Shown here piece after piece: positions 47,101-58,221 of a DNA stretch of 64,000 nucleotides (the first letter of the stretch is position 1; the number at the start of each line of letters is the position of its first letter). Source of the DNA: Pogonophryne albipinna (taxonomy: Eukaryota; Chordata; Actinopteri; Perciformes; Artedidraconidae). The DNA is taken from contig CM053260.1 of assembly GCA_028583405.1 (NCBI GenBank), forward strand, positions 25,952,147-26,016,146. Direction: 5' to 3'. A program made the translations under genes and the position numbers. The notes under the pieces are model-generated. The model did not search any database. It worked only from the letters and a program-made list of their open reading frames with translations, and had not been told where the DNA came from.

Positions 47101-48200
47101 TGTCGAAGGTGTCTCTCGAGGAAGTAACTCTTCTTCGGCGTTGAAGCAGCACAAGGGTGGTGAAAATGAGGCGTGTTGAGCGCTGGCGCCAGCAGCACGG
47201 TTCCCCTGTATGTACCAGATAGTGCCACTGTAATTAGGAGCCGAACTTGTCTAATGATGCGCTAACATGAAGAATATACAGAGGCCATGAATGTGAATGG
47301 CTCGGCAGTCTGAGCGGTGAAGCCTGCAAAAAGACTTATAGAAAATCTTGTCTTAAATGACGGCTAGCAGATCAAAGTCACAGGACTTTAGCATGGATAA
47401 AGGGCACAACCATGCAGGAGTTCAGGAGAGTAAACACAGGCTTTCAGGGAATGCAGGCTCTTAGACACAGAGACATCCATTTTCACACAGACTCTTAATC
47501 TCCATGCGCAACAGCAGCTGAGACCCAGGAGCTGTTACTTAGCCATAGTCTCATGTATAATGGATGATGAAATGTGTTGCATGACTTCAGCGACCTTTGC
47601 TCTCATGATTACTGCATGAAAAACACAGTGTGTGACCCAGCAGCAGTGTGTATGTTTTACCGCGGAGAAGTGTTCCTCCTGCTTTCCTAGAGAGCTTGTG
47701 CTGGGTCAGGAAATATCGTTAACAACTCGTAGGTTTAAGCAATGTCAGGACATTGTTTTTTAATTAGGCAAAACCTAATTTTGCTTTACTCAGTTTTTCA
47801 GGGTCAACACCAGAATGTACAGGGTGATTTTACGCAGGTCATTAAACATCATGAACCTACGGTACGTTTTTTATTATCTAATTATAAAGTGGTCTCGTTG
47901 CGATTTTTTTCAAAGAGACCTTTCTACAAAAAAGTAACAATTCAGGAAAACAGAAAGATAATTCGTATGTTCACAGATCATACATTTTCACTATTAAAAA
48001 AGGCATTTACACATGTGATTTTTTAAATTCAGTGTAAAAATGTATAGCTAATGTTAAAATGTCTTTGATCTGACATTGTAATTAAGTGTTTAAATGAGAC
48101 CAATAATGCTCCCTGCTGTTTTTGTACTTTTAATTTGTGATTTAATAGTTTAAAATATAATGATATTGTTTGCTAAAATAATAAGCTCAGTAGAAGAGGG
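44113..48200. other. Non-coding DNA, nothing recognised
   Basis: No repeat family or exon was recognised in 4 kb. 44525-44640 is T-rich with near-repeated TTTTTTGTGATACTTTTTG words that make a lysine-rich but meaningless minus-strand frame. 46900-47640 is of mixed composition and may include conserved non-coding DNA. Confidence 0.4.
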
Positions 48201-49631
48201 GAATTCTACGGAGACCCCCTGGTGATATTGGTGAGAAAAATATTAATACGTGGCCACGAGTTAATAATGCGTGGCCACGAATTAGTTATTATGTTCCCAC
48301 GCATTAGTAATTCGTGGGAACACAATAAATATTACGCAATAACTAAATCCAGATAGTCTATAAACTGATGACTGAGTGACAACCATAGACTGTATATAAA
48401 GGTGACAACACTAGCTAAACTCTGTACCGTAGGCTACGGCTATTATCGCGAAGCATGGATCATTTTGATTTGATTTCATTTTATTTTCATTTGGGTATGA
48501 ATTATAATGATATTCTGCAATCCCTTGCAGTTAAGCACAGTGTCATCCTTAGCAAAAGACACTTGATTCGGCTGTTGAAAATGCACGGTTTGAAACGTAG
48601 TTGAGTAAAGTTAGAACGATATTGGCAGATTCGGATTTCACGGATTTTAACTCATGAACAAAAATTACGTCTCCTAAGTACCGTGGTAAGGTTGACAACG
48701 AACTACAATCACATGTTGATCAAAAAAAGCCAATACGCGCCGTCCTCCGAGCTGGACACATTACATTGGTCTCTATCCGCAGCCGGAGAAGAAACGAGTG
48801 CTCAGGGACCGTCTGCAAAGTGCAACTCCGAAAAAAGAGAATACAATAATATTCAATCACTTCACTATTATACAGTATATTACTACCAAACTCATTACAC
48901 ACATCAATAGTCTTCTGTTGCTCATACTACATCAGAGAGTTTGGAAGAATATGGTTTGGAATAATTTTGGTGAATATGTATAGCCTACTGTATAATAGTA
49001 ACGTTATTGAAGATGATGCCATATTTATTGAAGATTTTACACTACAAATATTCACCAAAATTATTCAAAAGCACATTCTTCCAAACTCTCTGATGTAGTA
49101 TGAGCAACATGAGACTATTGATATGTGTAGTGAGTTTGGTAGAAATATACTGTATAATAGTGAAGTGATTGAATATTATTGTATTCTCTTTTTTCGGAGT
49201 TGCACTTTGCAGACGGTCCCTGAGCACTACAAATATTCAATGTAATGTCTCCAGTTTGGAGGACGGCACATATTGGCTTTTTTTGATCAAAATGTGATTA
49301 TAGTTCGTTGTCAACCTTACCACGGTACTTAGGAGACGTCATTTGTGTCTGAACAACGTTTTGTTCATGAGTTATTGATCCGTGAAATCTGAATCTGCCA
49401 ATATCGTTCCAACTTTACTCGACTTGTTGTCACTCAGTCATCAGTTTCTATAGACTATATGGATTTAGTTATTGCGTAATCATTATTGTGTTCCCACGAA
49501 TTACTAATGCGTGGGCAAATAATAACTAATTTGTGGCCACGCATTATTAACTCGTGGCCACGCATTATTAATACGTGGCCACGTATTCATATTTTTCTCA
49601 CCAATGTCACCAGGGGGGCTCCGTAGAATTC
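48201..49631. mobile_element. Fold-back element with integrase-type remnant
   Basis: A 1.43-kb inverted repeat. The ends are GAATTCTACGGAG and CTCCGTAGAATTC; the arms run 48201-48977 and 49048-49631 around a 70-bp loop. Subterminal TACGTGGCCACG-like palindromes (CGTGGCCACG) occur two times on the left and three on the right, interleaved with GTGGGAAC. The arms are alike except that the left has about 220 bp more (about 48382-48602) with a small coding remnant. The same 61-residue frame appears on both strands (48798-48983 plus; 49042-49227 minus). It is probably a non-autonomous descendant of an integrase-encoding TIR transposon. Confidence 0.85.
48455..48604 (+). pseudogene. N-terminal fragment of an integrase-type transposase
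   Basis: A 49-codon frame begins MDHFDLISFYFHLGMNYNDI and ends KRHLIRLLKMHGLKRS before a stop. I recall this pattern (LISFYFHLG, then DILQSLAVKHSVILSKRHLI) as the N-terminal helix-turn-helix of a large family of integrase-core (rve) transposase proteins that is expanded in fish and invertebrates. No DDE core follows, so the piece is the first tenth of the parent protein. It lies only in the left arm of the fold-back element. Confidence 0.6.
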
Positions 49632-50130
49632 AAGTATTTGGTTGCATGGAAAATGTTACATTCAGCTGCATAATTGTCATGACACCTTTGCCAAATCCAT
49701 TTGACCATTGTGCTTGCTGTCTCATTATTCTTAGAAAACCATATTTTCACAGCTTGATACATGAACCCCTTGTTTAAATGGCAGCTAGTTAGCTTGTTCT
49801 AACAAAGGATCCAGGTGGCTTTCTATTCAAATATAGAACAATCATCCAGAAGTGCAAGGACACACTCATTCACACCCATTTATTTGAGAAAAAGCCAAAA
49901 GCAATTGAAGATCATTAATCATGAACTCAGGTATCGCAGTATACTACACTAATTCCAGGTATAGATAAAAGTTTTATAATCCTCAGAGAGTTAGAGCCTC
50001 CCTTTCTCAGGCGCATGGAGACCTGGCAGTAATGGATGTCTTGTCTCCTGGGTTGATATTCTCAGACTGAGACTCGCTGAGAGACAAACTAATTGAAACC
50101 ACTGAGGCCCGGGGATGTGATTTTGGGGTG
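49632..50130. other. 499-bp spacer between the two inverted repeats
   Basis: Unique, non-coding DNA; nothing recognised. Confidence 0.4.
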
Positions 50131-50639
50131 CATTAGAGGACGAGGGTAAAGGAGACTGTAGAGGATACTGTAGTTTGTACTTGGACTTTCAAGATGGAAG
50201 AACCCAAACTTTTCGGAATACTGTGTTTCGGAATATTGGGGATCTATAGTTGTTACTGTCAATCTTTATTAAATGTGACCCTCAATGATAGAAAAGAACA
50301 TGTACACTGAACAAAAATATAAACGCAACGCTTTTGTTTTTGCTCCCATTTTTCATGAGATGAACTCAAAGATCTAAAACATTTTCTATTTACACAAAAT
50401 AACCATTTCTCTCAAATATTGTTCACAAATCTGAAAGAATCTGTGATAGTGAGCACTTCTCCTTTGCCGAGATAATCCATCCCACCTCACAGGTGTGGCA
50501 TATCAAGATGCTGATTAGACAGCATGATTATTGCACAGGTGTGCCTTAGGCTGGCCACAATAAAAGGCCACTCTGAAACATGCAGTTTTGCTTTATTGGG
50601 GGGGTCTGGGGGGGTCCGAAAACCAGTTAGTATCTGGTG

Positions 50640-50665
50640 TGAGGGGTTAGGGTTAGGGTTAGGGT
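50640..50665 (+). repeat. Telomere-like (TTAGGG)n in left arm
   Basis: GGGGTTAGGGTTAGGGTTAG then GGTAA: three to four TTAGGG units. The right arm (50762-50796) has the same run in decayed CCCTAA form. Confidence 0.85.
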
Positions 50666-50686
50666 AATGTTGTGAATCGAGTGGCC

Positions 50687-50742
50687 TGTGTTCGTCGTCC
50701 ATAACATACGCCTGCCCATACCATAACCCCACCACCACCATG
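50687..50742 (-). pseudogene. Tc1 transposase core fragment in the palindrome loop
   Basis: The minus strand of the loop encodes GGGVMVWAGVCYGRRTQA, the segment between the first and second catalytic acids of Tc1-like DDE transposases (usual G-G-V-M-V-W-A-G). It is all that is left of the coding region, roughly 18 codons. Confidence 0.75.
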
Positions 50743-51296
50743 GGCCACTCAATTCACAACATTACCCTACCCCTAATCCTAACCCTACCCCTCACACCAG
50801 ATACTGCCTGGTTTTCGGACCCCCCCAGACCCCCCCAATAAAGCAAAACTGCACGTTTCAGAGTGGCCTTTTATTGTGGCCAGCCTAAGGCACACCTGTT
50901 CAATAATCATGCTGTCTAATCAGCATCTTGATATGCCACACCTGTGAGGTGGGATGGATTATCTCGGCAAAGGAGAAGTGCTCACTATCACAGATTTTTT
51001 CAGATTTGTGAACAATATTTGAGAGAAATGGTTATTTTGTGTATATAGAAAATGTTTTAGATCTTTGAGTTCATCTCATGAAAAATGGGAGCAAAAACAA
51101 AAGCGTTGCGTTTATATTTTTGTTCATGTTCTTTTCTATCATTGAGGGTCACATTTAAGAAAGATTGACAGTAACAACTATAGATCCCCAATATTCCGAA
51201 CCACAGTATTCCGAAAAGTTTGGGTTCTTCCATCTTGAAAGTCCAAGTACAAACTACAGTATCCTCTACAGTCTCCTTTACCCTCGTCCTCTAATG

Positions 51297-51400
51297 CCGT
51301 TCAAAATGGCAGCACACTGCTCCTAACACTAGGATGGGTCAAATGCAGAGAAACAATTTCCCCACGAGGGATTAATAAAAGTCCATCTTATCTTAGGTAT
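51297..51400 (+). repeat. LINE/SINE 3' tail (ATTAATAAAAG type)
   Basis: GCAGCACACTGCTCC, then GGGTCAAATGCAGAG, CAATTTCCCCACGAGGG and ATTAATAAAAGTCCATCTTA. This is the usual teleost retroelement tail; it begins right where the palindrome ends. Confidence 0.7.
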
Positions 51401-52037
51401 TCAACCTTCAACCCAGTTAATTGTTTTCTCTCTTTACTGTCTCTTTCCCACGGCATAGGTCTACGGCCTTGGGTATCGCTGCTATCTCTCTTAAGGAGGG
51501 GCAGCTGGGCGCATTGTGGTTGCCAGTCTATGACCGAGCACAAGCCGCCATGAGGTTTATTTTTCAGGGACATTCTTTTCTATGGACGACAGCTCTAGTT
51601 AGATTCAGGGTCCATATTTGTTTAGTCTCGCTGATGAAGAATGTTGATTATTACACTCTGAACTAGTTAAAACCTGGAGCTACAGAAGAGTTCTTCAGAA
51701 TTGATTGTGGCATCTCAACCATGTGGTCAGAACGTGGCCCGTGACATGTCGTGTGAACTCTCCGGCCGAAGCTCCAAATAAACCGTCAGTGTTTGACATC
51801 AAAGCTCCAGCTCTCCATCGTGTCTCTCTTTGAGTTCTGACTCCAATTGCTTCAGAAGTTTCCCCCACATTGTAGTTCGTTTCCCCGCTGTGTGATGAAT
51901 AAAGGATTTCTGTTTTCTAAAGGTTGGTCTCATGGACATGGGTTATGACAAATAATGCAGAAGAAAGTTTGAAAGCTAAAACCAAAAGCGAGGGCACTGA
52001 AATTGTTGCAACAAAAGTACAATCACATACATCTTAC
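51401..52037. other. Non-coding DNA, nothing recognised
   Basis: If the exon at 52038 is real, this belongs to the following intron. Confidence 0.4.
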
Positions 52038-52145
52038 CTGCATTAGCAGTTCGCGTTCATACTGTGACCTGTCAATCAAGATAGAGACGTTCAATGCTTC
52101 TCCCTCTTGATATCGAACCTTTAATCCAGATACGGTAACTTCTGG
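52038..52145 (-). CDS. Candidate internal exon (36 codons), gene unknown
   Basis: On the minus strand a T-rich acceptor (CATCTTGTTTTTTGTGGGCAG) precedes a 108-nt block that ends in a consensus donor (ATGCAG|GTAAGATG). The frame is open across the whole exon, starts and ends on a codon boundary, and reads PEVTVSGLKVRYQEGEALN followed by VSILIDRSQYERELLMQ. It has beta-strand-like alternation and ordinary codon use. I cannot name the gene; the ends would be phase 0. It is the most convincing host coding block in the window. It lies opposite in strand to the candidate first exon at 7.8 kb. Chance is still possible. Confidence 0.45.
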
Positions 52146-52263
52146 CTGCCCACAAAAAACAAGATGGTGACAAACGTCAAATTGGAGACTTACATTTTGT
52201 ATTCCCGCAACAAATTGGCAGTGTCTGAGTGGCCAAATGTCCAATTCATACATACATGTAGAG

Positions 52264-52736
52264 CAGGGGTGTCAAACTCAAGGCCCGGGGGCCAAATCCG
52301 GCCCGCGACTTCATTTCATGTGGCCCCACAAGAGCTTGCAAAGAATATAATATGTTTGTAATACGGTTACATGGCGATTTACAGAAGCACGTTGCCCATA
52401 AACTACATGTCCCACAATGCATCTCAAATTTGACTTTTTTTCTCAGATTTGAATTTTTTTCTTCTAAATGTCTTTTAAAATCATTTTGTGACATTCTCAC
52501 TGAAGAGACTTGCAATTATTTGCCCTAGACTTCTGCTTTCAGACGTAGTTAAATATGAAGTTATTACCCTATCTGATAATAATCAAATGCAAAGGCAATA
52601 ATGTAATATAATACATTAGTTTATATATATATTAAATATTTATGTATTTTTATATAGTCTTAAAGTTACAACCGGCCCTTTGAGTGCAACCATAATGCGA
52701 ATGTGGCCCGTGATGAAATTGAGTTTGACACCCCTG
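52264..52736. mobile_element. hAT MITE with perfect 8-bp target duplication
   Basis: The ends are CAGGGGTGTCAAACTCA and TGAGTTTGACACCCCTG, a Charlie-type family. The octamers ATGTAGAG at 52256-52263 and 52737-52744 are identical. Subterminal GGCCCGGGGGCCAAA and CGGCCC words flank the ends. 473 bp, non-coding. It lies about 120 bp upstream, in the minus-strand sense, of the candidate exon at 52038-52145. Confidence 0.95.
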
Positions 52737-52744
52737 ATGTAGAG

Positions 52745-53837
52745 GCATTGTTAGAAGAAAAATCTATTTGAATGAGATCATACTTTTTTGTTAAAATTGT
52801 TCGGTCTCATGTGACTGGAAGTTCAGACAAAATAACAGAACACAAGAACCTGAATCACTATTTCAGGTAACATGTCATGTAAATAATATCCCTCGCCTTT
52901 GCAGAGACAACAAGTCAATAGTTCTCTGAGCTTTGACATTTCTATGGCTCTGGCTTGAGTTAATGCTCAGCTGAGATTATGATGTGGAGCCTTTTTTAAT
53001 CCTCCTGTGAAACTGTATTGTGTGCAGACATTGTTTTGCTCTCCAGGATGTGACTCTTGATTTTTGCAGTGCATGACCCTAGCAGTATAAATCCCAAGCT
53101 ATTTACATTCTGAGATTGAAATGTCTCAGCTTTCAAAACAGGTGCTGTGTTGCCCTCTATGACTTCTTGTAAACCCTTGTAAATGTAGTTCTTTCAAACC
53201 CATTTGCCCCCAAAAGATGTGAGATCTGACATTTTAGTGACAGCAATTGAATGACTCAAATACAAGACTCTTTTGAAACCTGTGTGTAGCTTTTCTTTTT
53301 GGTGGCCACTGTATAACTGAATATGATAACACTGATATGTAGTCATCGTTTTACTGTTGTGTGAACAGCTCTGCAATGAACACTTTTTGATGAGCTTTGA
53401 TAGCGGGACATCACTTGGCAAACAAGCCTTCCAGCATTAATCTAAATTAATCTGAGGGTTTTCATGAATTGGAAATGATGAAGAAGTAACAGACAATTGC
53501 TCCCCTGCGAGGTTTGCTCCACGATTCAGCACCACAGTAATGAAAACAGATAATAATGTACTCCATCACTTAATTTCATTACCTCATTTCCCACAGAGAT
53601 CGCTATCAGAGTTTAAACTTCTCATCATGGATCAGGGGAAGTTTGTTAACCAAGATTGGCCACACCGCATAATACATACATTTCAAGAGGATGGGGTGCA
53701 CTTTAAAGATTGTACTCATCACGTCCAGTTGTATTGCCAACACTTTCCAATGTAGGAGACAGTTTTAAAAAATATATAACTGTATACAATAAGTGGCTGT
53801 CCACCCTTGCTCTGCATTCAGTCTGAAAGCCAGCCAG
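52745..53837. other. Non-coding DNA, nothing recognised
   Basis: No repeat or exon recognised. Confidence 0.45.
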
Positions 53838-54110
53838 TGTTATGTAAATGGCCTGTACTTATATAGCGCTTTATCCAGTCTTTAAGACCCCTCAAAGCGC
53901 TTTACATACTACATGTCGTTCACCCAATCACACCCATTCATACCTTACTCTAGGACCTAACATTCACACACCGTTGGCCATCGGGAGCAACTCAGGGTTA
54001 AGTATCTTGCCCAAGGATATATCGACATGTTGACTGCATGGGCTGGGATCAAACCCACAACCTTCTGGTTGAAAGACGACCGCACACCTCGCAGCCACAG
54101 TCACCCTGTG
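53838..54110 (+). repeat. Teleost interspersed repeat (TATATAGCGCTTTATCC type)
   Basis: CCTGTACTTATATAGCGCTT then TATCCAGTCTTTAAGACCCC, TCAAAGCGCTTTACATACTA, ACACACCGTTGGCCATCGGG, GTTAAGTATCTTGCCCAAGG and GGGATCAAACCCACAACC. This is a common fish repeat of uncertain class (SINE or LINE-derived). It shares the GACATG..GACTGC/AACCC module with the 1030-1233 type repeat. Confidence 0.75.
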
Positions 54111-54139
54111 TGCCCTTGTGTTTTTCACTATGTACATAA

Positions 54140-54600
54140 AGAAACATATTAACACATTTGATTTATATAGCACACTTTAAAAACAATGTCATCTCAAGGT
54201 GCTTCACAAAGCTATAAGGAGAACATAATAAAACAAATAAAATGATATCTAAAGGAGCATATTGAATAAAATATGGTAATATAACAAATACAAATAAAAG
54301 GTTAAGAGCATAAAAGGTTTAAAATACAAATAAATAAATAACAGTCAGTAAAATGCGGTGCGGAACATGGAGGTCTTAAGGCATTTCCTAAAAACTGAGT
54401 GATATTGATTAGTCTATGAAATAAATTAACCTGTTTCAAACTTTATTTATAACTTCAATAAACATTTTCCTAAAGAGTTTATGTTACCACATGCTAGTTT
54501 AAAGTCTATATAATAATATGAATACATTTGATTTATATAGTGCCTCTCATGAAACCCAAGAACGCTTTACAATATAACAAGTAAACTGATCTAGATCGCT
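54140..54600 (-). repeat. Two LINE 3' tails, minus strand
   Basis: Two pieces begin with TTTGATTTATATAGCACACT (54159) and TTTGATTTATATAGTGCCTC (54528), each followed by A-rich (reverse of T-rich) 3'-UTR-like sequence and AAGGTGCTTCACAAAG/AACGCTTTACAAT. They are 3' ends of L2-like LINEs in reverse orientation. Confidence 0.6.
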
Positions 54601-55639
54601 CCGCTTCGCGTCGGGCTGCTGATCAGCCTGTCGGTGTTCTTTTCTCCATAATGACCAAGTCGCTGCACATTATCCCGCTTATTACACGGCCACATTCTCA
54701 ACAAAGTAACGATATGACTCCCAATATTAATTGAAATGCTTTTATGGATTTAGAAAATGTTTTTATTGATTAAAAAAATATTACGCTATTATTTATTTAA
54801 ATTGACATGCATCCGCTAAGAAAAATAGTCCGTTGTTACTGTTTGAACTAACGTAGCAACGGCAGGAACTAATTCAATAGCGTTTTTGAGGAGCTTTTTG
54901 ATTACAGATTTGAAAACATCGTTGCTTGCTTTAAAAGTAGCACAATTCATGATGTCAAAGCTTGGAAAGTATCTAGATGTCCCTGCCCTAATGCCAAAGT
55001 AACTGGCAACTGAACATGTGTCGTCGTTTGATGTCTATGTTTGGACCGCTGCGTAAAAAGGAGGGTTTCTGCCCCGTTACTTCTCCGCTGTTTTTCTTGT
55101 CCCAGTTTGAATGCAGTTTGCTTTTCGGCCAAACTTTATACAGTTCAATCGACCGAACTTCTTTGTGCAGATGTAAGCGTCCTTAACAACGGTCACTAAA
55201 TCCTTCACAGCGGTCTGTCTGTCCTGGATTAACAACGTGTCACGTGTTCTGAATTGACCAATCAGAATAGAGTATTCAACTAAACCATGTAATAATGAAC
55301 AATAAAGCAGGATTTGACTAAGGGCCTAAACTGAAACCTATCAATCAGGATAAAGATATTGGCAAAATGCCAAACTCGATGCTTCAGAAAGATAATTCAC
55401 AAACCATTGGAGGACGTCATGGTGGCTTCTTGTATAAAGTGTATGGGTCATACGAGGGGTTGACTTTAATTTGGGCCAATCTCTTTCCAAGTCCCCAAAT
55501 AGTTTGCTTGTTCTAACACTTGAATAACTATTTTCAAAATATATACCTTGCTTTCAGATTCAAAAAAATTGTTGCAAAAAAACAATTACGAAAACTATAT
55601 TTTTTGGGAAATACAGTACAAATTGTATCTTATTTGCTT
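54601..55639. other. Non-coding DNA, nothing recognised
   Basis: No feature supported. Confidence 0.45.
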
Positions 55640-55922
55640 TATTGACGAGAGGACACAATGCATACCACCAAACGTGAAGTTATTAAGTAATTTAAAGACA
55701 TTCCTGTTTGGGCAGGCGTTTGGGTAACCTGTGTGCTTTTATTTTATTCTATATTATCCTATGTTTTTATTAAAAAAAAATGTATTGTGTTTTTAGCACT
55801 TCTTAACACGTGGCTTTGTGTGGTCATTTACTATGTTATGATTCCTATGATGTTTTAATGTTTTGTCAAGTACTTTGAAACTGTGAAAAGCGCTTCATAA
55901 ATACATTTTACTTACTTACTTA
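55640..55922 (+). pseudogene. LINE 3' end with (TTAC)n tail
   Basis: Contains the closing codons KLLSNLKTFLFGQAFG and a stop at about 55729 (compare SRLKTFLF at 25.8 kb), then a T-rich 3'UTR with GTGAAAAGCGCTTCATAAAT followed by (TTAC)n. A 5'-truncated L2-like LINE on the plus strand. Confidence 0.75.
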
Positions 55923-56597
55923 TATCGCTAGCAGCTAGTTAGCTTAGCTTAGCATTAGGACTGGTAACAGCTGACCTGGCTTCATACAAAGGTATCAAAT
56001 TCTGCCTTCCAGCACAAGCTAAGTAATTAGAACATAACCTTGTATGGAGTATCTGTAGGCACGAAGCTCCATCATGTTCGTGTGTGTGTGTGTGTGTTGG
56101 TGGATGAAGAGAGGAGGTTAAGAAGAAGGACTCCTCTCAATTGATGTTCACCGACCCTTAAATCCATTGGTCTTTGTTGTTTTAAGAAGCTTTGAAGGCC
56201 TCCTTATCCTTACAAATTAAATTTAGACGTGAGCATTTTGCACAGGTTGCAAGCTGTTGATTTTCCTTTTGACAATCTCTCTCTTTCCCTTAACAAGTTA
56301 ATAGACGAGCGGCCACTTGATCCACGCACAGCTGCAGAAACATGAAATGCACATCAAACAGACATTGTTACAGACTCCACAACATCACACATAATCTATA
56401 CGGTCGCTTAAAGCTGGTGTGTGTACAGATCCTTCCTGAAAGCTCTCACTGAAACTCACATTTAAAAGCTCCTGAGAACTGACAGCACACTTCTCTCTTC
56501 ATCAGGCGTCTTCCAAGGAGCTGCTTACAGAACCTCTAAAGAGATTCAACTGTGGAAGCAACAAAATGGCATGAATTTTGTATGTAGTGATGTTTTA
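55923..56597. other. Non-coding DNA with a short (TG)n run
   Basis: (TG)n at 56079-56098. Nothing else recognised. Confidence 0.45.
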
Positions 56598-57190
56598 TTC
56601 TTATTCTTTATTAGGATCCCCATTAGCACTAGCATGAGCATTGGCTATTCTTCCTGGGGTCCTCACACACACAAAACATACATACAACTAAACTAAAACA
56701 AAACACCTCATGATTTCATGCAATTTACAGTGCTATATGAAATGAAAACTAGAATGGTCATCCAATGTTAGCCATCATAAGGCCAAACTAAACAATGTAA
56801 ATAATTGTATATAACAATACATACAGGCACAGTTCAATTTTACTTTATAATACTAAGATAATTTTTTAGCAACCTTTTGAAATGTAATTTTCCTGAATGA
56901 TATGGACCGGTAAAGAATTCCAGCTGACCATGGCTCTGTACATTAATGTTTTCTGTCGCATATTTGATTTAGATTTGGGTTATACGAACCTTCCTTTATT
57001 GCATGTCGAGCTCTCCTTGTCCTGCGGCATTTCCTATTGAAGTTTCTTGCTGTGAGCCTCCCATCCCTTGTAGACTCACTCTGTGGATGTCAGAGGGTAT
57101 AATAAGACAGCCATGTCTTATAGTGATGCTCCGTCAAAGTCTTGTCAAAAAAGCAGTTGCAGTGTACACGCCACCTTTACTAAAATTAGT
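56598..57190 (-). pseudogene. LINE 3' fragment (TTTATTAGGATCCCC end)
   Basis: The left end TTCTTTATTAGGATCCCCAT followed by CTTCCTGGGGTCC is a well-known fish LINE 3' end in reverse. In minus reading, about 57080-56880 encodes RHAIKEGSYNPNLNQ, then, in another frame, a MYRAMVSWNSLPV box typical of ORF2 C-termini. Frames are broken. The 5' limit is unclear. Confidence 0.6.
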
Positions 57191-57869
57191 AATTTGCTCT
57201 ATGACCTACTGGAGGAAAGACGATAAAAATCATTCTCTCTTGTCTGAAATACCACCGCTGTCTCTCACATTATTCAGGTGACTGACAGCTACAATTGCCC
57301 AGCCTGCAAGACGTGGTGCAGGGCTGACAGAAGCCTGAGTAGCTGTGATAATACTGTATGGTTTGATATAGTGGTGGTACGACATCAACAATTTATGATT
57401 GAGCCTATTTTTGTTCATCAAATGCTGTGTTGTTGGTTTTCTTTGTCAGACAGCGAGCTGTATTTCCGTTTCTTCAGAGCACCAAAAATGTGTTAGATAA
57501 GACATTTTCCTTCTTTTATTGTTTGAGTTCTTTAATATTAAAAGTGGGTTCATTTTGTCATACAAAGCAGTCTTTAGAAATAATAGGAACATTCTGAGTT
57601 GAGTTATTTTGTGTCCCTCTAAGTAGATGTTGATGTTCAGTTTCAGTAAAGTGGAGTATAATTGTATCTTGTGGTGTAATGGACTGCATTTGATTCGTGA
57701 TTTGTAAAGATCCAACCTACCCAAAGTTTCTCATTCAAACATGAATCGCAGATTAATCACAGAATCATGATGGGATGAAATTTAGTTCTTACAGTTTTAC
57801 CATCAGGGTGGATCCAAATGCATACAGGGCAAAGCAAGGTAAGAATCAATGAACTATGACATTACATCA
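57191..57869. other. Non-coding DNA, nothing recognised
   Basis: No repeat or exon recognised. Confidence 0.4.
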
Positions 57870-58221
57870 TGGGCGTAGGAAGCATCCTGAATGTGGGGGG
57901 GACATTTTTAACGGGGGGTTTGGGGATCCCCCCCCCACGAAAAAAAAATAGATTTCCTGTATTCTGGTGCATTTTAACAGGTGGTTTATGTGGCTATACT
58001 AGCATGAGGAAAATGATGGGTACATTTTGTAATTTCATCCAGTAGTAAAGAAAGGAAACATATTTGATTATTGATTCAGAGCCGTCTTTGAATTAATAAA
58101 AAGCAGTTTAAATGCCCATTTTTTGTACATTTCTATACAACAATAAATATTTGTGAGTGCATTGAGAGATATTGTTGTGGAGAGTCATTTATACATTTGT
58201 GAATCCTTCTGTGAGCATTTC

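Larger units (their letters stand above)
50131..51296. mobile_element. Large palindrome built from half a Tc1-like element plus flank
   Basis: The left arm is 50131-50686, the loop 50687-50742 and the right arm 50743-51296; arms of about 555 bp are nearly identical in inverted order. Each arm has an outer about 170 bp of flank (from CATTAGAGGACGAGGG), then the left terminus of a Tc1-like element (AAAAATATAAACGCAAC and ATGAGATGAACTCAAAGATC), its long 5' region, and a TTAGGG/CCCTAA-like run. The flank being inside the palindrome shows this is an inverted duplication of local DNA with a transposon end, not just terminal repeats. The two arms differ by a small indel (about GTACACT) next to the Tc1 end. 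Confidence 0.88.
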
